DNA from: Molossus alvarezi
Taxonomy: Eukaryota > Chordata > Mammalia > Chiroptera > Molossidae
DNA length: 64,000 nt
Reading direction: 5' to 3'
Assembly (NCBI GenBank): GCA_037176705.1
Contig: CM073889.1
Span: forward strand, 54,987,596-55,051,595
The position numbers were made by a program, and so were the translations under genes. A model generated the notes under the pieces. That model was not told the DNA's origin and did no database searches. It saw only the letters and a list, made by a program, of their open reading frames with translations. This document shows, piece by piece, positions 9,440 through 21,604 of this stretch. Numbering within the stretch: the first letter of the stretch is position 1; each line of letters opens with the position of its first letter.

Positions 9440-9985
9440 AAAGGAACAGGAGATAATGAAGAACTGATCATAGTGGGGTGCTAGCCATAGTTATAAGAAA
9501 TGTTGAAGACCTTGCTCTGTTAGTCGTGTTTGCTTTGTTCTGATTAAAGAAAGCTCATTCTGACATGGCTGGGAGCTGTACACCTTGGGAGTTTACCTTG
9601 GGACTGCTGTCCATTCCCTTTACCGGAGAGCTGCCCCCATCTCACGGAAAGACTAACAACCTCGAAGTCTTGGAGGTGGAGAGCTGGAGACAGTACACAT
9701 TCCTCAGCTCCCATTACTTCCCCATGCCTGTATCCTGTAACTGTTTTACCCATTGTTACACCTTTTGCTTACTTCCCCAACCATTTTATCAATTGATATT
9801 CCTTTTGCCTACTTCCCCATGTAATACTCTATATAAGCCAATGGCTATCAAGGTAGTGCAGACCAGATTTTTGCAGGATGACCTGGCGGCTCTTCCATAT
9901 TGTCAATAGTATTGGTGTAGACGCTCATGTACAATTCAACTTTGTCTCTGCTTAATTGGCTCAAGTAGTGACAGGCAGCCTGGAC
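9440..9985. mobile_element. Possible old LTR
   Basis: A 500-bp block with a TATA-like ctctatataagcc (about 9827-9839) and a CT-rich upstream part (cttccccatg repeated near 9716, 9769 and 9813). This is LTR-like but I cannot name a family, and the ends are not defined. A frame of 114 codons here has no recognisable domain. Confidence 0.3.
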
Positions 9986-10117
9986 TCATTTTTTGTCTGG
10001 TTTCAATGTTTCTAGTAAACTGCAAATGATTGCACTAATGATAACAGGGTGATAGAGACACAAAGGTGAATTAGACATTAACAGAACAGTTTGTCTGGCA
10101 TAAGAGTGAAGATTTAT

Positions 10118-10368
10118 GCCTTGGCCGGTTTGGCTCAGCGGTTGGAGCGTTGGCCTGCGGTACAGAGAGACCCGGGTTCGGTTCCCGCTAAGGGCATGTA
10201 CCTCGGTTGCAGTTTGTCCCCAGCCCTGGTTGGTCGTGCGGGTGGCAGCCACTCGATGTGTCCCTTCACATCGATGTTTCTCTCTCTCTCTCTTCCTCTC
10301 TCTCCCTCCCGCTCTATCTGAACAAAAAATGGAAAAATGTCCTCGGTTGAGGATTTAAAAAAAAAAAA
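10118..10368 (+). mobile_element. VES SINE, long form
   Basis: Complete copy, head ccttggccggtttggctcagcgg, tail tgtcctcggttgaggat. Flanked by aagagtgaagatttat (10102-10117) and a one-mismatch copy (10369-10384), so it is relatively young. Confidence 0.93.
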
Positions 10369-10384
10369 AGAGTGAAGACTTATA

Positions 10385-11035
10385 AAACATTAATTTCATA
10401 ATTTGTGGCCCAATGTTTGGATTTTTACAGCTTGAGCCCTGAAGCTGCTTGCACAGCATAACTTTGCCTTTTTCGGCTGTGAAATGGTCTGCAGAGCCAG
10501 CAGACCCCCCTATGCTGATTGTACTATTTGATAAAATATACTCCTTGTATTGTTGTTATAAAATACTCCCTGCACTATTGTCCACATAAGAACATCCAAA
10601 CCTGATAAGAATTTTTGTGAATTTATTTGAGCCAAAGCGACAACATATCCTGGGGAACTAGATCTCAGATGCTCTGGAAAATAATAGTTTTGAAGTTTTT
10701 TTATGCATTTGAAATTAAGGAAAGGACATAGGAAGATTGGAGAAAGCAATATGGAAATTGAATTACAGTATAGTTAACAAGATTATGTGCTCTCTTAAGG
10801 GCTAATACCAGGGATATTATCTCTGGCTTGTCAAAGGTGTGTTAGCCTAGATGCACAAGAGCAATGGACAGAGCTGGCTTAAAACCTTTCACTATAGAAG
10901 TTACGACCACCCACCATGACCTGCCCAGTTAGGAATTTATGATCAGATCACCTTGGTAGGTTACTTTTCATAGAACGCCCCCCTTTTTTTGGTCCACACT
11001 ACGATTCTGTGATCAAAGATAGCATTTTCTTTTTA
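10385..11035. other. No gene; possible LTR-derived sequence
   Basis: Contains gtgaatttatttgagccaaagcgac and surrounding sequence reminiscent of old endogenous-retrovirus LTRs, but ends and family cannot be fixed. No supportable coding frame. Confidence 0.3.
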
Positions 11036-11039
11036 AGAT

Positions 11040-11265
11040 TTTTATCTTTTTTAAAAATGTTTTTATTGATTTATTTAGAGAGAGAGGAAGGGAGAGAGAG
11101 ATAGAAACATCGATATGAGAGAGAAACATGATTGGCTGCCCCCTGCACACCCCCACTGGGGATCAAGCCCAAAATCCAGGCATGTGCCCTGACTGGGAAT
11201 TGAACTGGGACCTCTAAGTCTACAGGACGATGCTCAATCCACTGAGCCACATCAGCCAGGCTATT
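11040..11265 (-). mobile_element. VES SINE, short-body form
   Basis: Reverse copy with tail tgtttttattgatttatttagagag at left and head gagccacatcagccaggct at right. Confidence 0.85.
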
Positions 11266-11274
11266 TGTTTTTCT

Positions 11275-11313
11275 AAAATATGTTTTTTACTGATTTTTTT
11301 TTAGAAGAGGAGG

Positions 11314-11361
<48 letters not shown>

Positions 11362-11405
11362 CATTGAACAGCTGCCTCGTGCACACCCCCTTATTGGGGA
11401 AATTA
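11275..11405 (-). mobile_element. Partial VES SINE with (GA)n
   Basis: Only the tail-side half is present (gttttttactgatttttttt...agag...cttattgggg). It includes an uninterrupted (GA)n run at about 11319-11358. The head is missing, so it is broken on the right. Confidence 0.7.
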
Positions 11406-11760
11406 GGACTTGATAAAAGCTTGGTCATATATTGCCCGCTGTTCTCACTTCACAACCCCACTTGCTTGATCTCTGATTCAACCATCCATTGAAAATCCAG
11501 TTGCTCCCACCAATCAGAAAACAAATGTTGTAACTTTATGGTCTTGTTTCCCCTAGCAACTCATCTCTTTGATCAGCAGTTTCTTGCAAACTTTACCTTT
11601 ATAGACCCTGCCTTATCCCCTCCATTTTGGAACATATTCTTGGTTCATAGCAAAGGCTACATTTCCTGGTTTGCAAATCATTATATGAATAAACTCTCTC
11701 TAAATTTCTTTTTTAAAAGGTATCTCTGGATTTTTGTTCACATTAATGGCAAAGAGAATG
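11406..11760. mobile_element. Possible LTR fragment
   Basis: Contains caccaatcag and a late aataaactctctc signal, spaced as in an LTR. No boundaries or family visible. Confidence 0.3.
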
Positions 11761-11949
11761 GGATTTAAAGTGGTACCCTAATCTCCTCCCTTCATTGTTC
11801 AACTCATTGCTTTAGGCACACCTGCTAAACCCTTTGAGCTCAAATTGCCTTCATTCACCATGGGGAGGCATGCACAGGTGAGTCCTCTAAAATCCTCAAT
11901 CTCCCACACTTCTGGTAGAGATCTGAGAGTATTATTCTGACAGTTTTAT

Positions 11950-12208
11950 TTATTTTTTCTTTTTTTTTTTATCCTCACCTGAGGATATTTTTTCAATGAT
12001 TTTCAGATAGCACAGTTGAGAGGGAGAGAGGGAGAAAGAGAAACATCTATGTGAGAGAGACACATAGATTGGTTGCCTCCCAAACAACCCCAACCAGGGC
12101 TGTGGGTGGAACCACAACCGAGGCACATGCCCTTGACTGAAATTGAACCCATGACTCTTTGGTCTGCAAGCCAATGCTGTAAACACTGAGCCAAACCAGT
12201 TAGGGCAA
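11950..12208 (-). mobile_element. VES SINE, long form
   Basis: Reverse copy: ttatcctcacctgaggatat at left, head gagccaaaccagttaggg at right. Flanks share acagttttatt, a likely target duplication. Confidence 0.88.
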
Positions 12209-12487
12209 CAGTTTTATTCTTAAGGGAGGGAACTCTCTATAGAATTTTCAGGGAGGGTTGCCTTCATAAGGATCAAAAGAGTTAAATTTTGGGCAAAAAC
12301 TTTTCTCAAATTACGCAGGAAGGGATACCTTCACATGGTAAATACTTTTAGTTCTAAAATGACCTCTGATAGCTAGCCACCATCCAGTGCTCCTACAAGA
12401 TTTATATTCAATAACTTGTGGTCCCAATAATTGCAGTTGGCTTAATCTCTGGACAAGAATGACATGGGACAATTTAAAACTTTTTGG
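12209..12487. other. No gene recognised
   Basis: Unassigned AT-rich sequence between a SINE and the RPL17 retropseudogene. Confidence 0.35.
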
Positions 12488-13085
12488 CCAAACTTTTTCC
12501 AAAAGCCACCACAGGTGACCTCTGAAAATGGTTCACTATTCATTTGACCAGAAAACCCTACAAAATCAAGCAAATCACGAGGTTCAAATCTTCATGTTCA
12601 CTCTAAAAATATATGTGAAACTGCCCAGGCCATTAAAGGTATGCATATTTAAAAAGCTATCAAGTATCTGAAGGATATCATTTTACAGAAGCAATATGTA
12701 CCATTTTGTAATTACAGTGGTGGCGTTGGCAGGTGTGCCCTGGCCAGTGGCCCCAAAAGTGCTGAGTTTTTGTTGCATATGCTTAAAAATGCGAAGAGTA
12801 ATGCTGAATTTAAGGGTTTAGATGTAGATTTTCTGGTCATTGAGCACATCCAGATGACAAAACTCCCAAGATGTGGCATAGAATTTATAGAGCTCATGGG
12901 TGGATAAACCTTTGAGCTCTCCCTGCCACATTGAGATAATCCGTACTGGAAAAAAAGCAGATTGTTCCTAAACCAGAAGAGGCGGTTGCACAGAAGAAAA
13001 AGGTATCCCAGAAGAAATAAAAATTTATGGCCTGGAGTACATTCATCATTAAATAAATAATAATAAAAGTTTAAAAACAAACAAA
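12488..13085 (+). pseudogene. RPL17: RPL17 processed pseudogene
   Basis: Retrocopy of the 60S ribosomal protein L17 mRNA (uL22). The 5'UTR (ccaaaagccaccacaggtgacctctgaaa) precedes an ATG at 12528. Pieces of the protein can be read in shifting frames: GMHI near 12638, YNGGVGRCA near 12712, VPKPEEAVAQKK near 12968. The copy ends near 13040, with the natural stop lost, followed by an A-rich AATAAATAATAATAAAA tail. No introns, several frameshifts and stops, so dead. It is more diverged than the copy at 25.3 kb. Confidence 0.92.
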
Positions 13086-13519
13086 GAAACAAAGAACACC
13101 TTTTGGCTAAAATGGGTGCTTTCCAAATTTCCAAATTAACTTATTTGAAATCTCAACTCAAATGCCAAGGTTGTCAAACCCACCAAAGAAAATGGAAGGC
13201 TTTCTTTAATTGGTATTTTGAGGCCTCAAAATGAGACCAGGAGAAAACCATTGCTTCCCTCCAAGAAAATACTTCTAAACTTAATAAATGCCTCAGGAAA
13301 TTATAAGATAAGACTTGCTCTAGTGATCCTCCTCCCTTAGTTTTAAAATCCTTTGACCCCTCTTCTCTTCAAAGCCCTTCAGACCCCCCCTTCAGCTCCC
13401 CGCCATCCCAACTATCTCTCCCTTTTGGCAGCTCCATAGGAGTTTTCCTGATGGATGAGTACTCTTCAATATTGTCGACTTTTGTTTCCTTTTCTTGTCT
13501 TTGTCTGTTATGTTGTCAT

Positions 13520-13558
<39 letters not shown>

Positions 13559-13700
13559 CACAAGTAGAGAAATCCAAATCTTTTGGAGACAATAGAACAC
13601 ATTCTTTATTTGACAAATAAAATTTGTTAGACGGCAAATTAATTTCTAAATCAATCCTAGTAGAAATTTTGGCCATTTAGGCAGGGTCTTTAAAATTTCT
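13086..13700. repeat. Unassigned sequence with (AG)n run
   Basis: A perfect (AG)n microsatellite lies at about 13520-13555. The rest is unassigned; no supportable gene. Confidence 0.5.
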
Positions 13701-13711
13701 TACTGTTGGCT

Positions 13712-13915
13712 CTGCCAGTGTGGCTCAGTGGTTGGGCATCCACTTGTTGTACCAAGAGGTTTGATTCCCGGTCAGGGCACATGCCCAGGATGTGGGCCAA
13801 ATTCCCAATGAGGGGCATACAGTAGGAAGCCAATTGTTATTCTTCATCATTGATGTTTCTATCTCTCTCTCCCTCTCTCTTCCTCTTTCCCTAAAATCAA
13901 TAAAGAAAAAATAAT
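13712..13915 (+). mobile_element. VES SINE, short-body form
   Basis: Head gccagtgtggctcagtggttgg, body and ctaaaatcaataaag tail. A few bases of the anticodon-loop region are missing. Confidence 0.85.
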
Positions 13916-14239
13916 ATTTTTATTTCTTACTATTTATCCTGCTTGAAGGCTGGCAAGCTATTTTTAAGAATCTAACAACTCTATGTTAAAAAATTTGACA
14001 ATTAAGTATAACAGGATTTTTTAATTAATTAATTTCTTTATTTTTGTTACAGATGTTTCTCCTTTTTCCCCCACTGATTTCCCCCTCCCCCTCCCTCCCT
14101 ACCCTGTCCCCAGCTTGGTTATCCATGTCCATTGTTCATGCATACATGCATATAAGTTCTGTGGTTTATCTCTCCCCCACAACCCCTTCTTCTGGGGATT
14201 GTCAGTCTGTACCCCACTTCCACCTCTCTGGGATGACCC

Positions 14240-17200
14240 CATTCTTCAGACTGTTATGTTCATTATATTCCATATATAAGTGAGATCTTTGTCTTTCTCT
14301 GTTTGGCTAGTTTCACTTAGGATAATGCTTTCCAGGTCCCTCCATGTCGTCTCAAAGGGTAAGAGATCTTTCTTACAGCTGTGTAGTACTCCATTGTGTA
14401 TATGTACCACACCTTTTTTATCCATTGGTCTACTGATGGACACTTGGGCTATTTCCAGATCTTAGCTATTGTAAATAGTGCTGCTACAAACATGGGGGTA
14501 CATATATTCTTTCTGATTGGTGTTTCAGGCTTCTTAGGGTATATTCCTAGAAGTGGGATCACTGGGTGAAAAGGAAGTTCAATTTTTAATTTTGTGAGGT
14601 AACACCATATTGTTTTCAATAGTGGCTACACCAGTCTGCATTCACACCAGCAGTGTATGAGAGTCCCCTTTTCTCCACACCCTCGCCAACACTTGTTGTT
14701 TGATGATTTGTTGATGGCGGCCATTCTGACAGGTATGAGGGAATACCTCATTGTTGTTTTAATTTGCATCTCTCTGATGATTAGTGATGTTGAGCATTTC
14801 TTCATATGTCTCTTAGCCATTTGTATGTCCTCTTTGGAGAGGTGTCTATTTAGTTTCTCTGCCCATTTTTTAATTGGGTTCTTTGTCTTCCTTTTGTTGA
14901 GTTGCATAAGTACTCTATATATATTGGAAATTAACCCCTTATCTGATATCATTGGCAATTATGCTCTCCCATACAGTGGGTAGCCTTTCCGTTTTGAAGA
15001 TTGTATCTTTCGCTGTGCAGAAGCTTTTGAGTTTGATGTAGTCCTATGTGTTCATTTTCTTTTTTGTTTCTATTGCCTTATGTGATGTATCAATAAAAAT
15101 TCTGCTGCATATGATGTCTGAAATTTTGTTGCCTACAGTTTCTTCTAGGATTTTTATGGATTCATGAGTCACATTTAAGTCTTTTATCCATTTTGAGTTT
15201 ATTCTTGTGTAGGGTGTAAGTATATGGTTTAGTTTTATTTTTTCTGCATGTAGCTGTCCAATTTTCCCAACACCATTTATTAAAGAGGCTGTCCTTACTC
15301 TACTGTATGCTCTTGCCACCTTTGTCAAATATTAATTGAGCATATTGCCTTGGGTCCATTTCTGGGTTCTCTGTTCTGTTCCACTGGTCCATATCCTGTT
15401 CTTGTGCCAGTACCAGGCTGTTTTGATTACAGTGGCTTTGTAGTATAACCTGAAATCTGATAATGTGATCCCTCCAACTTTGTTCTTCTTTTTCAAAATT
15501 GCTGTGGCTATTCGAGGTCTTTTTGGGTTCCATATGAACTTTTGAAGTATTTTTTCTAGTTCTGTGAAGTATGCCATTGGTATTTTCACGGGGATTGCAT
15601 CGAATCTATAGATTGCTTTGGGTAGCATGGAAATTTTAATGATGTTAATTCTTCCAATCCATGAACAGGGTATGTGCTTCCACTTTTTAATATCTTCCTC
15701 TATTTCTTTTTTCAATGGACTGTAGTTTTCTGCAAATAGGTCCTTTATTTTTTTGGTTCAGTTTATTCCTAGGTATCTTAATTTTTTTTGCCACAATGGT
15801 AAATGGGATTGTTTTCTTAGTTTCTCTTTCTGTGAGTTCATCATTGGTGTATAAAAATGCCATCGATTTCTTGACATAAATTTTGTATCCTGCTACTTTG
15901 CCAAATTCATTTATTAAGTCTAGTAAATTTTTAATGGAGCCTTTGGGGTTTTCTATGTATAGTATCATGTCATCTGCAAATAATGACAGTTTCACTTCCT
16001 CCTTTCCCATTTGGATCCCTTTTATTTTTTTCTTCCTGTCTGATTGCTCTGGCTAAGACTTCCAGTACTATGTTAAATAAAAGTGGCGAAAGTGGGCATC
16101 CTTGCCTTGTTCTTGTTCTTAAGGGAAATGCTTTTAGTTTTTGCCCATTGAGTATGATGTTGGCTGTAGGTCTTTCATATATGACCTTTATTATGTCTAG
16201 ATATGATCCCTCTATTCCCAGATTGCTGAGTGTTTATTATCAGAAATGGGTGCTGGATTTTGTCAAATGCATTTTCAGCGTCTATTGATATGATCATGTG
16301 GTTTTTATTCTTCATTTTATTTATGTGGTGTATCACTTTTATTGATTGCAAATATTGTACCAGCCTTGCATCCCTGGGATGAATCCCACTTGGTCGTGGT
16401 GGATAATTTTTTTGGAGTATTACTGGAGCCGATTTGCTAGTATTTTGTTCAGGATTTTGGCATCTATGTTCATCAGGGATATTGGCCTGTAGTTTTCTTT
16501 CTTTGTAGTGTCTTTTTCTGGTTTTGGAATTAGAATTATACTGGCTTCATCAAACGAGTTTGGAAGTCTTCCTTCTTCTTGAATTTTTTGAAATAGTTTG
16601 AGGAGAATGGGTGTTAGTTCTTCTTTGAATGTTCGGTAAACTCCCCTGTGAAGCCATCCAGGCCTGGGCTTTTGTTTGATGGGAGAGTCTTGATTACATC
16701 TTCAATTTCTTTTGTTGTTATTGGTCTGTTCAAGTTTTCTCTCTCTTCCTGGTCCAGTTTTAGAAGACTATGTGTTTCTAGAAATTTGTTCATTTCACTT
16801 AGATTGTCTAATTTGTTGCCATATAATTATTCATAATAGCTGTTAACAATCTTTTGTATTTCTGTGGTGTCAGTTGTTACTTCTCCTCTTTCATTTCTGA
16901 TTTTGTGTATTTGGGTTCTCTCTCTTTGTTTCTTGGTGTGTCTAGCTAAGGGTCCATCAATCTTGTTTATCTTTTCGAAAAACCAGCTCTTTGTTTCATT
17001 GATTCTTTGAATTTTTTTTTTGGACTCTGTGTCATTTATTTCTGCTCTAATCTTTACTATTTCCTTCCTTCTACTTGCTCTGGGGTTTTCTTTTTGTTTG
17101 CTTTCTAGTTCTTTAAGTTGTGAGGTTAGATAGTCTATTAGAGATTTTTCTTGTTTTTTGATTTAGGCCTGTAGTGCTATGAACTTCCTTCTCAGAACTG

Positions 17201-18080
17201 CTTTCGCTGCATCCCATAGATTTTGTGTTGTTGTGTCTTCATTTTCATTGGTTTCCAGGAAGTTTTAAATTTCTTCCTTGATCTCCTTGGTAACCTATTC
17301 ATTGCTTAATAACATGCTATTTAGCTTCCATGTGTTCAAATGTCTTTGCATGTTCTTGTTGCAATTGATTTCTATTTCATGCCATTGTGATCTGAGAAGA
17401 TGTTTGATATGATTTGAGTCTTCTTGAACTTGTAGAGACATAGTTTGTGTCTTAACATGTGGTCTATCTTTGAGAATGTCTCATGTACACTTGAGAAGAA
17501 TGTGAATTCTGTAGTTTTGGGGTGTAATTCTCTGTAGATATCTATTAAAACCATTTGGTCTAGGCTTCATTTAGAGTCTCTGTTTCCTTGCTAATTTTTT
17601 TGTCTAGAGGATCTATCCAGTGATGTCAGCAAGGTGTTGAAGTCCCCTGCTATGATTGTATTGCTATCGATTTCTCTATTGAAGTCCTCCAGAAGATTTT
17701 TAATATATTTTGATGCTCCTATATTGGATGCATATATGTTTATCAAGGTTATATCTTTCTGTTGATAGATCCTTCCAATATTATGTAGTGGCCTTCTTTG
17801 TCTTTAGTTATGGCCTTCATTTTGAAATTTATTTTATCAGATATGAGTATTGCTACATCAGCTTCTTTTTCCTTTCTGTTTGCTTGGAAGATTTTTTCCA
17901 TCCCTTCACTTTCAACCTAGGTGAGTTTTTTGTTGTGAGGTGGGTCTTTTGTAAGCAGCATATAGATGAGTCATGCTTTATTATCCAATCAGCTACTCTG
18001 TGTCTTTTTATGGGAGCATTTAATCCATTTACATTTAAGGTGATTATTGATATGTACTTATTTATTGCCATTTTTGTTTA
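14240..18080 (-). pseudogene. L1 ORF2 (endonuclease/reverse transcriptase), broken
   Basis: The ORF2 product nicks DNA and reverse-transcribes L1, SINE and mRNA templates. The endonuclease start lies at 17853-18071 (NVNGLNAPIKRHRVADWI, then CCLQKTHL). The reverse-transcriptase catalytic [12 protein letters not shown] sits at 15940-16000. The C-terminal cysteine motif ([18 protein letters not shown]) lies at about 14630-14700. The frame is cut into at least eight pieces by stops and frameshifts. Confidence 0.93.
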
Positions 18081-18189
18081 GTGTGGTTATATTTTTCTCT
18101 TTATTTCTCCTGATAATTACAGCAGTCCTTTTAACATTTCTTGCAGTGCTGGTTTGGTGCTAATGTATTCCCTTAGCTTTTTTTTTTTT

Positions 18190-19044
18190 TTTTTGTCTGA
18201 GAAGCTCTTTATTTGACCTTCTATTTTGAATGATAGCCTTGCTGGGTAGTCTTGGATTCAGATCCTTGTTTTTCATGACCTTGATTACCTCATGCCATTC
18301 CCTTCTGGCCTATAGTGTTTCTGTTGAGAAGTCAGCTGAGAGCCTTATGTGGTTTCCTTTGTAGGTAACATGTTGCTTCTCTCTTGGTGCTTTTAGGATT
18401 CTCTCTTTGTCTTGAATTTTTGGCACTTTGATTACTATGTGTTTTGGTGTGGGCTTGTTTGGTTTCTTTTTACTTAGGGCTCTCTGTGCTTCTTGAACTT
18501 GAATGCCTTCTTCCTTCACCAAATTAGGGAAGTTTTCTGTCACTATTTCTTCAAATATATTCTCTAACCCTTGCTCATTTTCTTCTTGTTCGGGGACTCC
18601 TATCATGCGAATGTTATTACGTTTCCAGTTGTCCCACAGTTCTCTTAAGCTGTTTTCCTGTTTTTTAATTACTTTTTCCCTTTGGTTTTCTGATTGGTTG
18701 ATTTTTTCTACCCTATCTTCTAATTCACTGATCCTGTCCTCAGCTTCCTCTAGTCTCCTGTTTAGTCCTTCCAATTTGTTCTTTATTTCTGATATGTCAT
18801 TCTTTATTTCTTCTTGGTGGTTTTTAATTTCCAACTGGTTGATCTTCAATATTTCTATGTGTTTACTCATGGTGCTCATGTCCTTACACATGGTGTTGAG
18901 CTTCCTCAAGATCATGGCTCTGAATTCTAGTTCTGTTAACTTGCTTAACTGCACCTCATTTATCCCATCTTTGGTAGAGGTCTCTTTCATTTGGGTTTTG
19001 TTTCTATTTTTCACCATTTTGGCTATCACAGTGGGCTTTTGCAC
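18190..19044 (-). pseudogene. L1 ORF1 (RNA-binding chaperone), one visible nonsense change
   Basis: ORF1p is the trimeric coiled-coil RNA-binding protein of the L1 particle. An open frame of 244 codons (18310-19044) runs from the start through a coiled coil (INQLEIKNHQEEIKNDISEI, then LEEAEDRISELEDRVEKI) into the RRM-type core (IRMIGVPEQEENEQGLENIF) and on to SADFSTETL. There a TAG replaces the usual glutamine codon, and matching C-terminal sequence (ARREWHEVIKVMKN) continues in the same frame beyond it. So the protein is truncated in its C-terminal domain by a C-to-T type change. Confidence 0.9.
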
Positions 19045-20031
19045 CTGCCAAATTTTCCCTGTGGGTGTTGGTGTTCTGCTGTTTGTGACTCCCTTTCCTG
19101 GGTTTGGATGAGGCAGGGAGAACCCTCGTTAAACACCACTGTGAAGTTTTACTTTCCTGGTTAGAGTTGCTAGCCCAGGGAATGGTAGTTATCCTCTAGC
19201 TTTTTTGCCTGGAGGCTATTAGTAAAGGTCACCTAAAGAACCTTGGTTTCTGAGTTGAATGAAAAACTCCCTCAGGTGCTCAGTGTAAGAGGATTTCCTG
19301 AGGGTGGGGCAGATGCTGGTCATTAATGGGACTCAATTAGCATTTCAATGGCCTCAGGTGGGGTTGAATCTCCAAGAGAGGGGCCGCCCCCTCTCCCTAG
19401 GGCCTTGGGAAGGAGTAAGATGACCACAGTTTTGTGTGGCTGCAACTCAGAAAAAGCTCTGAGCACTCTCCAAATCCCAAGTGTCCCCACACAGTTCCAG
19501 TTCAGTCTGCCCTCCCTCTGCCAGAGCCCAAGGTGAGTGGCTGCTGCCAATTTAGCCTCTGTCCGGGCTCTGCGCTGTGGAGCCGCCTGGGACCTTAACC
19601 CGAGGGTGCCACTCCCAGCTAAGGGCGGCCCAGGCTGCAGCAGCTTCCAGCCGAGGGTGTAGCACACAGCCAAGGTCTCAGGACCCAGCCAAGGCAGCTG
19701 CTGGTCCCAGCCAAGGCCTCCACAGGTCCCAGCAGGTCCCAGCTGAGCCGCAGTTCCCAGCCAATGCCGCAGCAGTTCCCATCCGGGGCCGCAGGTCCCA
19801 GTCGAGCGTGCAGGTCCAGGCCCAGGCCGCTGTGGACCATGGGCTCCTGGCCCCCTCTCGCGTCCTTGCAGGCCTACCAGGATTGAGTCAGTGTCCCTGG
19901 TTATGTGGTCCTCCAAGCTGCCTTTTGGTTGCCCCTTCCTGATGATTTGTCTTCATTTTCATTGTAATTCCAGTTTGGTCCTGGGAGATGATCTATGTAG
20001 CTTCCATTCACTCCGTTGCCATTTTTTTTTC
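19045..20031 (-). promoter_or_regulatory. L1 5'UTR with short GC-rich repeats
   Basis: Internal promoter region of the L1. Between 19610 and 19840 it has GC-rich imperfect repeats built on a core like gcaggtcccagccaagg at 20-35-bp spacing. The outer end (gttgccatttt, 20014-20024) is a degraded form of the GCCATCTTG end seen in the other L1 and HAL1 copies. Unlike the L1 at 29-37 kb it has no 72-bp monomers. Confidence 0.7.
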
Positions 20032-20307
20032 CAGGATTTTTTAAGCCTCAGTAACTTTTAAGGTCTTACAGGTAGACAAAAATGTGAACACAGCCCTCAG
20101 CTGCTTGGAAAAAAAACAAAGGAAACGGAAAAGTGTTTTTGGGGAAAAAAAGTGGCTGAAAGATTCCCTTGCCTAAGCAGGCCCCTGCCATGCCCACAGT
20201 CTCCTTAAAAATTGTTTATCAAGGACAAATAAAAATCGTAAAACCTCCTAGGCAGCGGCCATGATGGTATAGCTCTCGGAATGCAAAGCTGCAGGAGGGT
20301 GACTTTT

Positions 20308-20544
20308 GTCTTCACCCGAGCACATTTTTTCCATTTTTTGTTCAGATAGAGTGGGAGGGAGAGAGAGAGAGAGAGAGAGAGAGACATCGATGTGAAAGGG
20401 ACACATTAAGTGGCTGTCACCCACACAGCCAACCATGGCCGGGGACAAACTGCAGCCGAGGTACATGCCCTTAGTGGGAACTGAACCCGGGTCTCTCTGC
20501 ACTGCAGGCCGACGCTCTAACCACGGAGCCTAACTAGCCAGGCT
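20308..20544 (-). mobile_element. VES SINE, long form
   Basis: Reverse copy with an exact 13-bp target duplication gagggtgactttt (20295-20307 and 20545-20557). Contains a (GA)n run near 20360-20384. Confidence 0.93.
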
Positions 20545-20557
20545 GAGGGTGACTTTT

Positions 20558-21600
20558 TGATGGCACTAAAATAATTGAGGAACCTTCTTTTACCACTTCT
20601 ATGGAGTGGATCACACAGGTGGTGAAGGGGTCCTCACTGCTCCACCCCGCAGGGCTGGGGCCAGAGGAGCTATCTGGCCTCTGCTGCCCTTGTGGCTGCA
20701 GCCCAAGAGGTGCGTCCTGTTCCAGTGCGTGCTATGCTATGCAGTGTTCGCTGACTAATTGCACATTACCTGGGTCCTCTGATGGTCCCTCGGTGCCTTG
20801 TCTTCTCCAGGGTTACAAATAACGTGATTTTGGAAGCTCCCTTCCTAGTTAGCATTGAAGGTTTACTCAAAGGCAGCACTTACCACTTTTTATTCTGAGT
20901 TCCTGTGGATTCCTATTGGTTTTCATCTGTATTCTACCTATGCTGCCCTGGCTGCCTTGAAAGGTCACTTCTGCCTTTTCAGTGATAAAATGGTGTACTA
21001 TCTCCTAAAAAAAAAAAGTCATTGTAAATGCATCTAAGATGGATATTTATAACATGCCTCTACCAGAAAAGGTTTCAGAGCTGAAAAAAATATAATAATG
21101 CATAATAGTAATGCATACTCACTTAAGTTCACTGAGAAAGATGCTGAAGGAAGTGACTCCTGGTCAGTCCAACCCAGAAAATTGATCAAGAACCACCTGG
21201 AAGCTAATCAGTCGCCAGAATAGGCATGGCCACTGCAAGCATGTGAAATCTCCTAGACAAAGGAAAGCTTTCTCACTCTCTATTGCTGGCCGTGCTGGAC
21301 TGCTTATAGGGCTCCCATGCCCTGCATTTGCCACGTGGCCCACAGCCATGTGGAACCTATACAGTGGACTAATGGACTAAATCTAGACTCATCCTGATGT
21401 GGACACAGCTGCATCATGAAGCAGACACTCTGGACTCTGGCCTTATTTCTAGCCTTGCTAAATCCACAACTGCCTCTCTTCCAGGACTGGACTGAGTAAA
21501 TCAGGATGCTACAACCCTAGAAATATAATTTCATTCCAATAAAAACTATTCATTCTCCCATAGGGGCTTCTGTATAGGCTTATTCTGACTGCACTACAAG
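20558..21600. other. No gene recognised
   Basis: About 1 kb with only short open frames. The pieces either side of the SINE at 20308 join at its duplicated site, and neither gives a protein that I recognise. A small AATAAAA signal lies near 21538. Confidence 0.4.
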
Positions 21601-21604
21601 AACC

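Larger units (their letters stand above)
14025..20031 (-). mobile_element. L1 element, near full length, with 13-bp target duplication
   Basis: A 6.0-kb minus-strand LINE-1. The target duplication caggattttttaa is exact at 14012-14024 and 20032-20044. From right to left it has a 5'UTR (19045-20031), ORF1 (18190-19044), ORF2 (about 14240-18080), and a 3'UTR with a G-rich tract ending AAAAATAAAG next to the tail. No SINE has landed inside it. Stops and frameshifts in both ORFs show that it is no longer mobile. It is the cleaner of the two L1s here for reconstructing the subfamily structure. Confidence 0.95.

Noticed and set aside
9440..9985. Protein-coding exon
   Set aside because: The 114-codon frame has no recognisable domain, and the TATA-like box and CT-rich lead look more like an old LTR.
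10118..10190. Functional tRNA gene in SINE heads
   Set aside because: The heads keep A and B boxes but not a full cloverleaf with acceptor stem, and are followed by SINE bodies; they are tRNA-derived, not tRNA genes.
18503..19111. 202-codon open frame on the plus strand
   Set aside because: It is the antisense of L1 ORF1; its hydrophobic, serine- and leucine-rich sequence is what the complement of a Lys/Glu-rich coiled coil gives.
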